A stretch of DNA of 64,000 nucleotides from Nocardioides anomalus (GTDB lineage: Bacteria > Actinomycetota > Actinomycetes > Propionibacteriales > Nocardioidaceae), in NCBI RefSeq assembly GCF_011046535.1, contig NZ_CP049257.1:806001-870000 (forward strand), given 5' to 3'. A model generated the notes under the pieces. The model saw nothing but the letters and a program-made list of their open reading frames with translations, searched no databases and had not been told where the DNA came from. The position numbers and the translations under genes are program-made. Below, in pieces: positions 17,384 to 27,463 of the stretch (the first letter of the stretch is position 1; each line of letters opens with the position of its first letter).

Positions 17384-19423
17384 GTGGAGCGGCTGACGGA
17401 CTGGGTGCTGCGCCACCGCCTGCTCGTGGTGCTGGTCTGGCTCGCCGTCGGGGTGGCGGGCGGCGCGACCACGACCACGACCGTGGACCGGCTCAGCTAC
17501 GAGTTCGCCCTGCCGGGCCAGCCGGCGTACGAGACCAACGAGGCGATCGCCCAGCAGTTCGGCGGCGGTGGGCTCGACGAGCCGCTGCTCATCGTGGCCC
17601 GCGGGGACGACGCCGCTGCGACCGCACAGCAGCTGGCCGAGCAGGCCACCCAGCAGGTCCGGGGGACGCGGGTCGTCACCGCCGCCGACCCCGGTGCCGA
17701 GGCCCTGGACGCCGGGGACGTGGCCGTCGCGGTGGTCTACCCGCCGGTGACCCCGGGCCCCGAGCCGTACGCCGCGAGCCAGCCGGTCCTGGAGCGGCTG
17801 GTCGCCGACAGCGGCGCGGACGCCGAGCTCACCGGGTTCGTCCAGCTCACCGAGGGCAGCGGCGGTGACCGCAGCGTGCTGGTCGAGGTGCTGCTCGGTG
17901 CGCTCGGAGCGCTCGTCGTGCTGGCGCTCGTCTTCGGCTCGCTGCTCGCGGTCCTGCCGCTGGCGGTCGCCGCGGTGTCGATCCTCGGCACCTACCTCGC
18001 GCTGCTCGCGCTGACCGGGGTCACCGACGTCTCGTTCGTGGTGCAGTACCTCGTCGCGCTCATCGGGCTCGGCGTGGCCATCGACTACACCCTGCTCGTG
18101 GTCACCCGCTGGCGCGAGGAGCGCGACGGCGGCGCGGAGAACCAGGAGGCCGTCCGCACCGCCATGCGCACCGCCGGCCGGTCGGTGCTCTTCAGCGGTG
18201 TGACCGTCGCCGTCTCGCTGGCCGCGCTGGTGCTCGTGCCGGTGCCGTTCCTGCGCAGCATCGGTCTCGGCGGCCTGCTCATCCCGTTGTTCAGCGTGGC
18301 CGTCGCCGTGACCCTCGTCCCCGTGCTGCTCAGCACCGTCGGGCCGCGGCTGCTCTGGCCGCGGCGCCGGCCCGCGCGGGCGCGCAGCCGCTTCTGGGAC
18401 CGGCTCGCCGTCGGCGTCCTCGCGCACCGGTGGCTCACCATCGTCGGGACCGTCGTCGTCCTCCTCGCGCTGGCCGCCCCGGTCCTCTCCCTGACCCTCG
18501 GCTCCCCCCGGCTCTCCGGGCTGACGTCCTCCAGCCCGGCGTACCGCGCGGTCAGCGACGCGGTCCACGCCGGCGTGCCGGTCGGGGTGCTGCGGCCCAC
18601 CGAGGTCCTCGTCGACGACGGCGACGCCGACGCGCTGGCCGAGGAGCTGCGCGCCGTCGACGGTGTGGCCGCCGTGGCGGCGCCGTCGTGGTCGGCCGAC
18701 GGTCAGCGGCTGCTCCAGGTGTGGTCCGCCGACGACCCGGCCAGCGCCGCGGGCCGGGCGACCCTCGACCGGGTCCGCGACGCGGCTGGGACGGGCGGCG
18801 GAGACGTGGGCGGAACGCCGGCCGAGGACGCCGACTTCGTCTCCGCGGTGTACGGCGACGCGGTGTGGGTGGTGCTCGCCGTCGTCGTGGTCACCTTCCT
18901 GCTGCTGGCCCGCGCCCTGCGCTCGCTGTGGCTGCCGGTCAAGGCGCTGGTCCTCAACGTGCTGTCCATCTCCGCGGCGTACGGCGTGACCGTGCTGATC
19001 TGGCAGGAGGGGCACGGCTCGGAGCTGCTCTTCGACCAGTCCGCCACCGGCGTCATCACCACGTGGGTGCCGATCGCGGCGTTCTCGTTCCTGTTCGGGC
19101 TCTCGATGGACTACGAGGTCTTCATCCTCAGCCGGATGCGCGAGGCCTACGACGAGCACGGCGACACCGACCGCGCCGCCCGCGACGGCATCGCCTACAC
19201 GGGCCGGCTGGTCACCTCGGCGGCGCTCATCCTGTTCCTGGCCTTCATCGCGCTCTCCACCACCCCCAGCGTCGAGGTCAAGATCCTGGCCACCGCGCTG
19301 GCCCTCGGCATCGCCATCGACGCGGTGATCGTCCGCGGCCTGCTCGCCCCCGCCCTGGTGGGTGCGCTCGGCCACCTCAACTGGGTGCTGCCCCGAGCGC
19401 TGGCCCGCCTGCTGCGGCTCTGA
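17384..19423 (+). CDS. MMPL-family RND transporter
   Basis: The 679-residue membrane protein has two repeats of one helix, a large external domain and five helices. The first external loop begins YEFALPGQPAYETNEAIAQQFGGGG. The intramembrane signatures are GLGVAIDYTLLVVTRWREE (about residue 228) and FLFGLSMDYEVFILSRMREAYDEHG (about residue 567). Both carry the Asp-Tyr pair needed for proton coupling in MmpL proteins. It probably exports a lipid or hydrophobic compound. At 679 residues it is shorter than mycobacterial MmpL3 and lacks the C-terminal cytoplasmic tail. No regulator or accessory protein is adjacent. Confidence 0.88.
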   Translation: MERLTDWVLRHRLLVVLVWLAVGVAGGATTTTTVDRLSYEFALPGQPAYETNEAIAQQFGGGGLDEPLLIVARGDDAAATAQQLAEQATQQVRGTRVVTAADPGAEALDAGDVAVAVVYPPVTPGPEPYAASQPVLERLVADSGADAELTGFVQLTEGSGGDRSVLVEVLLGALGALVVLALVFGSLLAVLPLAVAAVSILGTYLALLALTGVTDVSFVVQYLVALIGLGVAIDYTLLVVTRWREERDGGAENQEAVRTAMRTAGRSVLFSGVTVAVSLAALVLVPVPFLRSIGLGGLLIPLFSVAVAVTLVPVLLSTVGPRLLWPRRRPARARSRFWDRLAVGVLAHRWLTIVGTVVVLLALAAPVLSLTLGSPRLSGLTSSSPAYRAVSDAVHAGVPVGVLRPTEVLVDDGDADALAEELRAVDGVAAVAAPSWSADGQRLLQVWSADDPASAAGRATLDRVRDAAGTGGGDVGGTPAEDADFVSAVYGDAVWVVLAVVVVTFLLLARALRSLWLPVKALVLNVLSISAAYGVTVLIWQEGHGSELLFDQSATGVITTWVPIAAFSFLFGLSMDYEVFILSRMREAYDEHGDTDRAARDGIAYTGRLVTSAALILFLAFIALSTTPSVEVKILATALALGIAIDAVIVRGLLAPALVGALGHLNWVLPRALARLLRL

Positions 19424-19447
19424 CCGTCCGCGGGGTCTTGTGAGGTT

Positions 19448-19466
19448 GGCCCCACGGGGTGGGGTC
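19448..19466 (+). terminator. Hairpin after MMPL gene
   Basis: CCCCAC (19450-19455) and GTGGGG (19459-19464) around a GGG loop, extended by one wobble and one G-C pair, lie 25 bases after the MMPL stop. Confidence 0.5.
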
Positions 19467-19515
19467 CGGCGCGTCCTGCCGCCCGGCGCACGACGAGACG
19501 ACCAGGCTTGGTCCC

Positions 19516-19791
19516 GTGATCAAGCAAGAACCCCGGGGTGAGCTCACCCACCTCACCTTCGTGCTCCCGCAGGACGAGCCTGCCGGCCGCGTCTGCGTCG
19601 TCGGCGACTTCAACGACTGGACCCCCGGCGCTCACCGGATGGTCAAGCGCAGCAACGGCACCCGCAGCGTCAAGGTCGCCGTCCCCGCCGGCCAGGCCTT
19701 CGGCTTCCGCTACCTCACCGACGACGGCCACTGGTTCGACGACCCGGCCGTCGAGCACCGCGACTGGCAGAACGGCCTCGTGCTGACCTGA
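19516..19791 (+). CDS. Stand-alone CBM48/isoamylase-N-type glycogen-binding domain protein
   Basis: The 91-residue protein is a single early-set beta-sandwich. VCVVGDFNDWTPGAHRM contains the G-x-F-N-x-W glycogen-contact signature seen in AMPK-beta and branching-enzyme N-domains. FGFRYLTDDGHWFDDP forms the second half. GTG 19516 is chosen because it gives the usual ~90-residue length. No catalytic domain is attached, so it may target another protein to glycogen or act as a regulator. It converges on the ROK gene with seven bases between the stops. Confidence 0.8.
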   Translation: MIKQEPRGELTHLTFVLPQDEPAGRVCVVGDFNDWTPGAHRMVKRSNGTRSVKVAVPAGQAFGFRYLTDDGHWFDDPAVEHRDWQNGLVLT

Positions 19792-19798
19792 TCGTCGG

Positions 19799-21040
19799 TC
19801 AGCCCCGGGCGGGCTCGGAGGAGTAGACCGCGCCGCTCACCATCCGGGCCGCGCCGATGACCCCGGCGTCCGCGCCGAGCTCGCTCAGCACGATGGGCAG
19901 GTTGCCGGTGGCCAGCGGGAGTGAGCGTCGGTAGGTGACGCCGCGCACCTCGGCCAGCAGGGAGTGGCCGACCGCGGTGACGCCGCCGCCGATGACGATG
20001 AGCCCGGGGTTGAAGAACGAGACCAGGCTGGCCAGGACCTGGCCGACTCGCCGGCCGGACTCGCGGATGAGCTGGACGGCCACCGGGTCACCCTGGCTGA
20101 CCGCGGCGCCGACGTCGGCGGCGGTGAGGTCGGCGCCGTCGGTGAGCATTCCGGCCAGGATGTCGGAGCGTCCGGACCGCGCGGCGGCCGTCGCGTCGCG
20201 GGCCAGGGCGGCGCCGCCGGCGAAGGCCTCGAGGCAGCCGGTGTTGCCGCACGCGCAGGTCGGCCCGAAGTCCTCGACCCGGATGTGGCCGATGTCGCCC
20301 GCGCAGCCGTCGACCCCGCGGTAGAGCTCACCGTCAACGACGATGCCGCAGCCGATGCCGGTGCCGATCTTGACGAAGAGGAAGTCGCGGGCGTTCTTGG
20401 CCACGCCGGCGTGCTGCTCGCCGACGGCCAGCACATTCACGTCGTTGTCCAGCACCACGGGGCAGCCGAGGTCGCGCGAGACCACGTCGCGCACGGGGTA
20501 GCCGTCCCAGCCCGGCATGATCGGTGGCGACACCGAGACCCCGCGGTGGAAGTCGACGGGCCCGGGCACGCCGACACCGGCGCCGCTCAGCCCGTCCACG
20601 CCCACCTCGGCCATCAGCTTGCGGGTGGTCTCCAGGGCCAGGGCGAGCACCTGCTCGGGCCCCTGGCGGATGTCGCAGGGCGCGTGGCGCACCGCCAGCG
20701 TGCTGAGCCGACCGTCGGTGATGCCCACCGACAGCCCGGTCGCGCCGATGGACAGGCCCGCGAAGCGGATGTCGGGGGAGAGGTCGACCAGCGTGGAGCG
20801 CCGTCCGCCGCGGGAGGCGGCCGGCCCGGCCTCGACCGCGAGGCCGAGCTCGGTCAGGCGCGCGACCTCGGCGCCCACCGTCGTGCGCGAGACCTCGAGG
20901 CGGTCGGCGAGCTGGGCCTTGGACAGCGGTCCCTCGTCGCGGAGCCGGGCCAGCAGGAGCGCCTGGACGGGCGTCTCGGCCCGTCCGGCCAGCGAGTGCC
21001 GCACGACCGCATCCTGCCACGGTCCGGACGCCGACTCCAT
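19799..21040 (-). CDS. ROK-family transcriptional regulator
   Basis: The 413-residue protein combines an N-terminal winged helix (about 20-80, LLARLRDEGPLSKAQLADRL followed by SRTTVGAEVARL) with a ROK sugar-kinase fold. The ROK part has GVGVPGPVDF, LDNDVNVLAVGE and the ATP-site-like FVKIGTGIGCGIVVDGEL. The zinc-binding CACGNTGCLEAFAGG (CxCGxxGCxE) is complete. The ATG at 21040 gives a normal N-terminus; longer forms would translate the operator region. It is divergent from the second ROK gene and is likely a sugar-responsive repressor of the adjacent transport operon or of itself. Confidence 0.87.
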   Translation of the reverse strand: MESASGPWQDAVVRHSLAGRAETPVQALLLARLRDEGPLSKAQLADRLEVSRTTVGAEVARLTELGLAVEAGPAASRGGRRSTLVDLSPDIRFAGLSIGATGLSVGITDGRLSTLAVRHAPCDIRQGPEQVLALALETTRKLMAEVGVDGLSGAGVGVPGPVDFHRGVSVSPPIMPGWDGYPVRDVVSRDLGCPVVLDNDVNVLAVGEQHAGVAKNARDFLFVKIGTGIGCGIVVDGELYRGVDGCAGDIGHIRVEDFGPTCACGNTGCLEAFAGGAALARDATAAARSGRSDILAGMLTDGADLTAADVGAAVSQGDPVAVQLIRESGRRVGQVLASLVSFFNPGLIVIGGGVTAVGHSLLAEVRGVTYRRSLPLATGNLPIVLSELGADAGVIGAARMVSGAVYSSEPARG

Positions 21041-21064
21041 GCACCGAGCCGACCACGTGAGGAC

Positions 21065-21105
21065 CAACTTCGTCCAGTGTTGGCGGAAGTTTCGCCACAA
21101 CTTCG
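21065..21105. promoter_or_regulatory. Candidate operator with repeated CAACTTCG half-sites
   Basis: CAACTTCG occurs at 21065-21072 and again at 21098-21105, 33 bases apart (three helical turns). The reverse complement GAAGTT lies between them at 21086-21091. An inverted TGGCG-N7-CGCCA (21081-21097) overlaps the set. It sits 25-65 bases upstream of the minus-strand ROK start. The arrangement suggests regulator binding; no footprint is known. Confidence 0.4.
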
Positions 21106-21125
21106 GGAAATGTGGCCGAGAAGCC

Positions 21126-21174
21126 TTGCGCTCCCGTCGAACCTGCACCTAGTTTGTGCGTCGCTCAGACAAAC
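21126..21174 (+). promoter_or_regulatory. Candidate promoter with overlapping ROK/XylR-like operator
   Basis: A -35-like TTGCGC (21126-21131) and -10-like TAGTTT (21150-21155) are separated by 18 bases. The inverted repeat GTTTGT-N11-ACAAAC (21152-21157 and 21169-21174) covers the -10 and start-site zone. XylR-type ROK operators carry similar TTTGT/ACAAA arms. A repressor here would block the ROK2-ABC operon that starts at 21223. Confidence 0.5.
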
Positions 21175-21222
21175 CAGTGACGACGATCACGTCGCCTGGC
21201 CGGGACGGCGGGAGGAGGACGC

Positions 21223-22464
21223 GTGGTGCACACCGCCGACGCGACCGACCAGCTGTCCGTGCGCCGCAGCAACCTGGCCGCGGTCCTGCGCCAGCTGCGC
21301 GACCGCGGACCGCGCTCCCGGGCCACCCTGGCGGCCGAGACCGGGCTCACCCGCGGCGCGGTGTCCAGCCTGGTCGCCGAGCTGGTCGAGCGCGGCCTGG
21401 TCCGCTCCGCCGGCGTCGAGCGGGGCGCGGTCGGCCGACCGGGCACCTCGGTCGAGCTGGACGGCCGGCTGGTGGCCGGACTGGGTGCCGAGATCAACGT
21501 CAACCACGTCTCCACGCTGGCCCTCGACCTGCGCGGGGAGGTGCTGAGCCGGCACGAGGTCGGGCTCGACGCCCGCGCCCTGCCCGCCGAGGAGGTGCTG
21601 GCCCGGCTGGCCGAGCTGGTCGAGCGCACGGCCGGGGACGTGCGCAAGCGCGGCGCCGAGCCCGTCGGCCTGACCGTCGGCGTGGCGGGACTGGTCGACC
21701 GTGAGCGCGACCTGCTCACCCACGGCCCCAACCTGGGCTGGCGCGACGTCCCGGTCGGCGACCTGCTGCGCGACCGTCTCGGCCCGACGTACCCCGTCGT
21801 CATCGACAACGAGGGCAACCTCGCCACGGTGGCCGAGGCCACGCCCGGCGACCCCGAGCGCCAGGACGTCCTGGTGATCTTCGGCGAGGTCGGCGTCGGT
21901 GGCGGGATCGTCGCGGAGGGCCGGCTGCTGCGCGGTCGCCTGGGCTACGCCGGCGAGTTCGGCCACATGATCGTCGAGCCGCAGGGACGCCGTTGCGGCT
22001 GTGGACGGGTCGGCTGCTGGGAGACCGTCGCGGGTCTCCGCGCACTGCTGGACCTGGCCGCCGACCCCGACGACCCGGTCCGGGACCCGGACCTGGCCAT
22101 CGACGACCGGCTGGCCGAGCTCAACCGGCGCGCCGACCTGGGCGACACGCGCACCCTCGACGCGCTGGCCCAGGTCGGCGGCTGGGTCGGCGCCGGGGCC
22201 GCGGTCCTGGTCAACGCGCTCAACCCCGCCGCAGTCGTGCTGAGCGGCTACTTCGCGGCCGTGGGCCAGCACATGCGCGCCGCGGTCGAGACCCGGCTCC
22301 GGGACGGCGTGCTCGCCCCCGACGCCGGCGGGACCCGCATCGAGCTCTCCCGGCTCGGCTTCTCCGCGGCCGTCCGCGGCGGTGCCACCCGCTCGCTCGA
22401 GTCCGTCTTCGCCGACCCGGCCCGGGTCGAGCGCCGCGCCACACCCGAAGGAGCCGCACGATGA
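21223..22464 (+). CDS. ROK-family transcriptional regulator (XylR/NagC-like), first gene of the sugar ABC operon
   Basis: The 413-residue protein has a winged-helix N-terminus (LAAVLRQLRDRGPRSRATLAAE...GAVSSLVAELVERGL). The ROK domain follows, with VGVAGLVDR, VIDNEGNLATVAEA and FGEVGVGGGIVAEGRLLRG. The zinc motif is CGCGRVGCWE near residue 263. The sugar-kinase Asp is replaced in the regulator manner (IDNEGN). GTG 21223 follows GGGAGGAGGACGC, a strong ribosome binding site. The stop overlaps the ATPase start (ATGA). It is therefore in the operon it probably controls. The ligand is likely a pentose or related sugar given xylA downstream. Confidence 0.87.
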   Translation: MVHTADATDQLSVRRSNLAAVLRQLRDRGPRSRATLAAETGLTRGAVSSLVAELVERGLVRSAGVERGAVGRPGTSVELDGRLVAGLGAEINVNHVSTLALDLRGEVLSRHEVGLDARALPAEEVLARLAELVERTAGDVRKRGAEPVGLTVGVAGLVDRERDLLTHGPNLGWRDVPVGDLLRDRLGPTYPVVIDNEGNLATVAEATPGDPERQDVLVIFGEVGVGGGIVAEGRLLRGRLGYAGEFGHMIVEPQGRRCGCGRVGCWETVAGLRALLDLAADPDDPVRDPDLAIDDRLAELNRRADLGDTRTLDALAQVGGWVGAGAAVLVNALNPAAVVLSGYFAAVGQHMRAAVETRLRDGVLAPDAGGTRIELSRLGFSAAVRGGATRSLESVFADPARVERRATPEGAAR

Positions 22465-23962
22465 GCGACGCCTTGCTGCAGATGTCCGGGATCGTCAAGG
22501 AGTTCCCCGGGGTGCGCGCCCTCGGCGGGGTGGACCTCGACGTCCGCGCCGGAGAGGTGCACTGCCTGCTCGGCCAGAACGGCGCCGGCAAGTCCACGCT
22601 CATCAAGGTCCTCGCCGGCGTGCACCAGCCCGAGGAGGGCACGGTGGTCTGGGACGGCGCCGAGGTCTCGCTGAGCTCGCCGCAGGCCTCGCTCAAGGCC
22701 GGCATCGCCACGATCTACCAGGAGCTCGACCTGGTCCCCGAGCTGAGCGTCGCCGAGAACATCTTCCTCGGCCACGAGCTCTCCACGGTCGGCTTCTCCC
22801 AGCGCCACCGGGCCAACAGCCTCACCCGCGAGCTGCTGGCGCGGCTCGGCCACTCCGAGATCTCGCCCGGCCGCTCCGTCGGCTCGCTCTCCCCGGCCGG
22901 CCAGCAGATCGTGAGCATGGCGCGGGCCCTGTCGCGCGACACCCGCCTGCTCATCCTCGACGAGCCGTCGGCCGTGCTCGACCAGGAGGAGGTCAACAAC
23001 CTGTTCCGGGTCATCCGCGGGCTCACCGCCGAGGGCGTCGCGGTCGTCTACATCTCCCACCGCCTCGAGGAGATCCGCCAGATCGGCGACCGGATCACCG
23101 TCCTCAAGGACGGCCGCACGGTGGCCACCGGCCTGCCCGTCTCCGAGACGCCGACGGCCGAGCTCATCAAGCTGATGACCGGTCGCTCCATCGAGTACGT
23201 CTTCCCGCCTCGCCCGACCGCGGTCGCCGACCAGCCGGTGGTCCTCGAGGTCGCCGGCCTCTCGCTGGCGGGCGTCTTCCGCGACGTCGACCTCACCGTG
23301 CGCGCCGGCGAGATCGTCGGCCTGGCCGGCCTCGTCGGCGCGGGCCGCTCGGAGATCCTCGAGACCGTGTACGGCGCGCGCAAGCGCTCGACCGGCACGG
23401 TGAGCGTCGACGGCCGCCCGCTGCGGCGCGGCTCGGTCACCGCCGCGGTCAAGGCCGGTGTCGGCCTGGCCCCCGAGGAGCGCAAGAGCCAGGGGCTGCT
23501 GCTGGACCAGTCGGTCTACAGCAACATCACCGTCTCCTCGATGGACCGCTTCGCCCGCGTCGGGTTCCTCAACCGGGCCGGGGAGAAGCACAAGGCCTCG
23601 GAGCTGACCACGGCGCTCGACGTACGTCCCGCCGGCGTGACGCGGGCCGCCCGCACGCTGTCCGGCGGCAACCAGCAGAAGGTCGTGCTGGCCCGGTGGC
23701 TGCTGCGCGACTGCCGCGTGCTGCTGCTGGACGAACCGACCCGCGGCGTCGACATCGGCGCACGCACGGAGATCTACCAGCTCGTCCGCCGGCTCGCCGA
23801 CAGCGGCGTCGCCGTGGTCGTCGTCTCCAGTGAGATCGAGGAGGTCCTCGGTCTCGCCGACCGGGTCCTCGTCGTCCGCGAGGGGCGCGTCGTCCACGAG
23901 GCGCCGTCGACGGAGCTGGACGAGTCGAAGGTGCTGGACCTCGTGATGGAAGGGAACGTCGC

Positions 23963-23966
<4 letters not shown>
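22461..23966 (+). CDS. Sugar ABC transporter ATP-binding protein (RbsA/XylG-like)
   Basis: The 501-residue protein carries two tandem nucleotide-binding domains. In the first, Walker A is GQNGAGKST (about residue 37), the signature loop is a degenerate LSPAGQQ, and Walker B is LLILDEPSAVLD. In the second, Walker A is an atypical GLVGAGRSE, the signature is LSGGNQQK, and Walker B is VLLLDEPTRGVD. This asymmetry is normal for ribose/xylose/galactose-type ATPases. It powers import with the permease and binding protein downstream. Both its start and stop overlap neighbours by four bases. Confidence 0.93.
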
Positions 23967-25024
<1,058 letters not shown>

Positions 25025-25081
25025 CGCCTCGGCGTACCTGCACACCCGCACCACCAACCGTCAGCACAACAGGAGCACACC

Positions 25082-26149
25082 ATGAAGTCTGTCCGTCCCT
25101 TCCGCACGCGGTCGCGCCGCCTCGGGACCACCCTGGTCGCCGGTCTCGCGGTCCTCGCCCTCGGTGCCTGCACCGGCAACGAGAAGAATGACGACGACCA
25201 GGACCTGGGCGGCGGCACGACCCAGGCCGACTCGGGCTCGAACGACGAGGCCGGCGACAAGATCGTCATCGGCTTCTCGGCGCCGGCCGCCGACCACGGC
25301 TGGATGGCGTCGATCACCGACTCCGCCAAGAAGGTCGCCGACCAGTACGACGACGTGGAGCTCCGCGTCGCCTCCGGCACCAACGACGTCAACCTCCAGA
25401 TCAGCCAGGTGGAGACGTTCATCAACGACAAGGTCGACGCGATCGTCCTGCTGCCCTTCGACGGCGCCGCGATGACCCCGGTCGCCCTGAAGGCCATGCA
25501 GGCCGGCATCCCGGTCATCAACGTCGACCGCGAGTTCGACGACCCGAACGCCGCCCGCGTCACCGTCCTGGGCGACAACTACGGCATGGGCGTCTCGGCC
25601 GGTGCCTACATCTGCTCGCAGATCGGCGACAAGTCCGACGCCGTCGTCGCCGAGATCGCCGGCATCGACTCGCTGCCGCTGACCCAGGAGCGCAGCCAGG
25701 GCTTCAAGGACGCGCTGGCCGACTGCGGTCAGGACGTCGACAACCGCGTCGCCGCCGACTTCACCGTCGAGGGCGGCGAGGAGGCGGCCGCGAACCTGCT
25801 CCAGGCCGCGCCGAAGATCGACGCCATCTGGAACCACGACGACGACCAGGGTGTCGGCGTCCTCGCGGCCATCAAGAACGCCGGCCGTGACGAGTTCTTC
25901 ATGGTCGGTGGCGCCGGCTCCGCGAACGCGATGCGCTCGATCCAGGCCGGCGACAGCGTCCTGCAGGCGACGGTCATCTACCCGTCGACCCAGGCCGCCG
26001 ACGGCATCAAGCTCGCCCGCCTGCTGGGCCAGCAGAAGAACATGAGCGACCTGGTCGAGGTCGAGGTCCCGCGCACGGTGCAGCTCTACGCGCCGGTCGT
26101 GACCAAGGACAACGTGGACCAGTTCATCGACACCGCGTTCGAGTCCTGA
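25082..26149 (+). CDS. Sugar ABC transporter substrate-binding lipoprotein (RbsB-like)
   Basis: The 355 residues begin with a basic, hydrophobic signal ending in the lipobox LGAC, so it is anchored by a lipidated Cys near residue 31. The mature part is a periplasmic-binding-protein type 1 (Peripla_BP_4) fold. IVIGFSAPAADHGWMASITDSA is followed by LQISQVETFINDKVDAIVLLPFDG and VINVDREF, then WNHDDDQGVGVLAAI near the hinge. It captures a sugar for the adjacent permease. A large imperfect hairpin directly downstream probably sets its mRNA level above that of the catabolic genes. Confidence 0.92.
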   Translation: MKSVRPFRTRSRRLGTTLVAGLAVLALGACTGNEKNDDDQDLGGGTTQADSGSNDEAGDKIVIGFSAPAADHGWMASITDSAKKVADQYDDVELRVASGTNDVNLQISQVETFINDKVDAIVLLPFDGAAMTPVALKAMQAGIPVINVDREFDDPNAARVTVLGDNYGMGVSAGAYICSQIGDKSDAVVAEIAGIDSLPLTQERSQGFKDALADCGQDVDNRVAADFTVEGGEEAAANLLQAAPKIDAIWNHDDDQGVGVLAAIKNAGRDEFFMVGGAGSANAMRSIQAGDSVLQATVIYPSTQAADGIKLARLLGQQKNMSDLVEVEVPRTVQLYAPVVTKDNVDQFIDTAFES

Positions 26150-26179
26150 GCCACACCTGACCGACCCCGCCTGCGTGGT

Positions 26180-26236
26180 GGTCACGGCGAGTCCGGTCCT
26201 CGACCCACCGTCGAGGGATCCGGATTCGCCGTGACC
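26180..26236 (+). terminator. Large intra-operon hairpin (partial terminator or mRNA stabiliser)
   Basis: Arms 26180-26204 and 26210-26236 pair over 24 positions: 17 with one G.U, a 1x3 internal loop, then 7 perfect, closed by a five-base loop. The position after a binding-protein gene is typical for 3'-end stabilisation or attenuation inside sugar operons. Confidence 0.65.
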
Positions 26237-26278
26237 GCCCGCCCCGGCGGCCCTCCACCCTGGAACGGAGTCCCCCTC

Positions 26279-27463
26279 ATGACCGACCCCAAGCCCACGC
26301 TGGCCGTGGGCATGGTGGGCCACGCCTTCATGGGCAACGCCCACTCCCAGGCCTGGCGCGTGGCGCCGCGCTTCTTCGACCTGCCGCTCGACCCCGTGAT
26401 GCGCGTCGTGTGCGGCCGGGACGCGGGGCGGGCGGCCGAGGCGGCGAGCCGGCTCGGGTGGGAGGAGTCCTCCGACGACTGGCGCGCCGTGGTGGCGCGC
26501 GACGACGTCGACCTGGTCGACGTCTGCACCCCCGGCGACAGCCACGCCGAGATCGCGATCGCGGCGCTCGAGGCCGGCAAGCACGTGCTGTGCGAGAAGC
26601 CGCTGGCCAACACCGTCGAGGAGGCCGAGCGGATGGTCGCGGCCGCCGAGCGCGCCGCGGCCCGCGGCGTGCAGGCCATGGTCGGCTTCACCTACCGCCG
26701 GGTCCCGGCCGTCGCGCTGGCCCGCCAGCTCGTGGCCGAGGGCCGGATCGGGGAGATCCGCCACGTCCGCGCGCAGTACCTCCAGGACTGGATCGCCGAC
26801 GCCGAGGCGCCGCTGTCGTGGCGCCTGGACAAGAGCAAGGCCGGCTCGGGCTCGCTCGGCGACATCGGCGCCCACATCATCGACCTGACCCAGTTCATCA
26901 CCGGCCTGCGCATCACCGAGGTCTCCGGCCAGCTGGAGACCTTCGTCAAGGAGCGACCGGTCCCGGCCGGCGAGACCGCCGGCACCCTCGGCGGCGGTGG
27001 CTCGAGCGGCGAGCTCGGCCCCGTCACCGTCGACGACGCCGCGGTCTTCCTGGCCCGGCTCACCAGCGGCGCGATCGGGGTCTACGAGGCGACCCGCTTC
27101 GCCACCGGCCGCAAGAACGCCATCCGCATCGAGGTCAACGGCTCGGCGGGCAGCCTGGCCTTCGACTTCGAGGACATGAACGTCCTGGAGTTCTACGACG
27201 CCACCGAGCCCGCCGAGACCGCCGGCTTCCGCCGGATCCTGGTCACCGAGCCCGAGCACCCGTACGTCGCCGCGTGGTGGCCGGCCGGCCACGGCCTCGG
27301 CTACGAGCACGGCTTCACCCACCAGGTCGTCGACCTGGTCCACGCCCTCGCGGCCGGCGAGGCGCCCAGGCCGTCGTTCGCCGACGGCCTGCAGGTCCAG
27401 CGCGTGCTGGCCGCCGTCGAGACCAGCTCCGACACCCGCTCCTGGCAGGAGGTCGCCTCATGA
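26279..27463 (+). CDS. Gfo/Idh/MocA-family NAD(P)-dependent sugar oxidoreductase
   Basis: ATG 26279 gives 394 residues and is preceded by GGAACGGAG. The Rossmann part has [18 protein letters not shown] and [31 protein letters not shown], containing the catalytic-lysine EKP motif (about residue 110). The second domain has [24 protein letters not shown], with the conserved GDIGxHxID pattern. It oxidises or reduces a sugar or cyclitol with NAD(P). Its stop overlaps xylA (ATGA). The set with a TIM-barrel isomerase downstream suggests a sugar or inositol-like substrate processed by oxidation and isomerisation. Confidence 0.88.
   Translation: MTDPKPTLAVGMVGHAFMGNAHSQAWRVAPRFFDLPLDPVMRVVCGRDAGRAAEAASRLGWEESSDDWRAVVARDDVDLVDVCTPGDSHAEIAIAALEAGKHVLCEKPLANTVEEAERMVAAAERAAARGVQAMVGFTYRRVPAVALARQLVAEGRIGEIRHVRAQYLQDWIADAEAPLSWRLDKSKAGSGSLGDIGAHIIDLTQFITGLRITEVSGQLETFVKERPVPAGETAGTLGGGGSSGELGPVTVDDAAVFLARLTSGAIGVYEATRFATGRKNAIRIEVNGSAGSLAFDFEDMNVLEFYDATEPAETAGFRRILVTEPEHPYVAAWWPAGHGLGYEHGFTHQVVDLVHALAAGEAPRPSFADGLQVQRVLAAVETSSDTRSWQEVAS

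Noticed and set aside
13004..19375. A 2123-codon open frame on the minus strand
   Set aside because: It is antisense to several well-supported genes, has low-complexity Arg/Gly/Asp composition and no domain. It is a codon-bias shadow of high-GC coding sequence.
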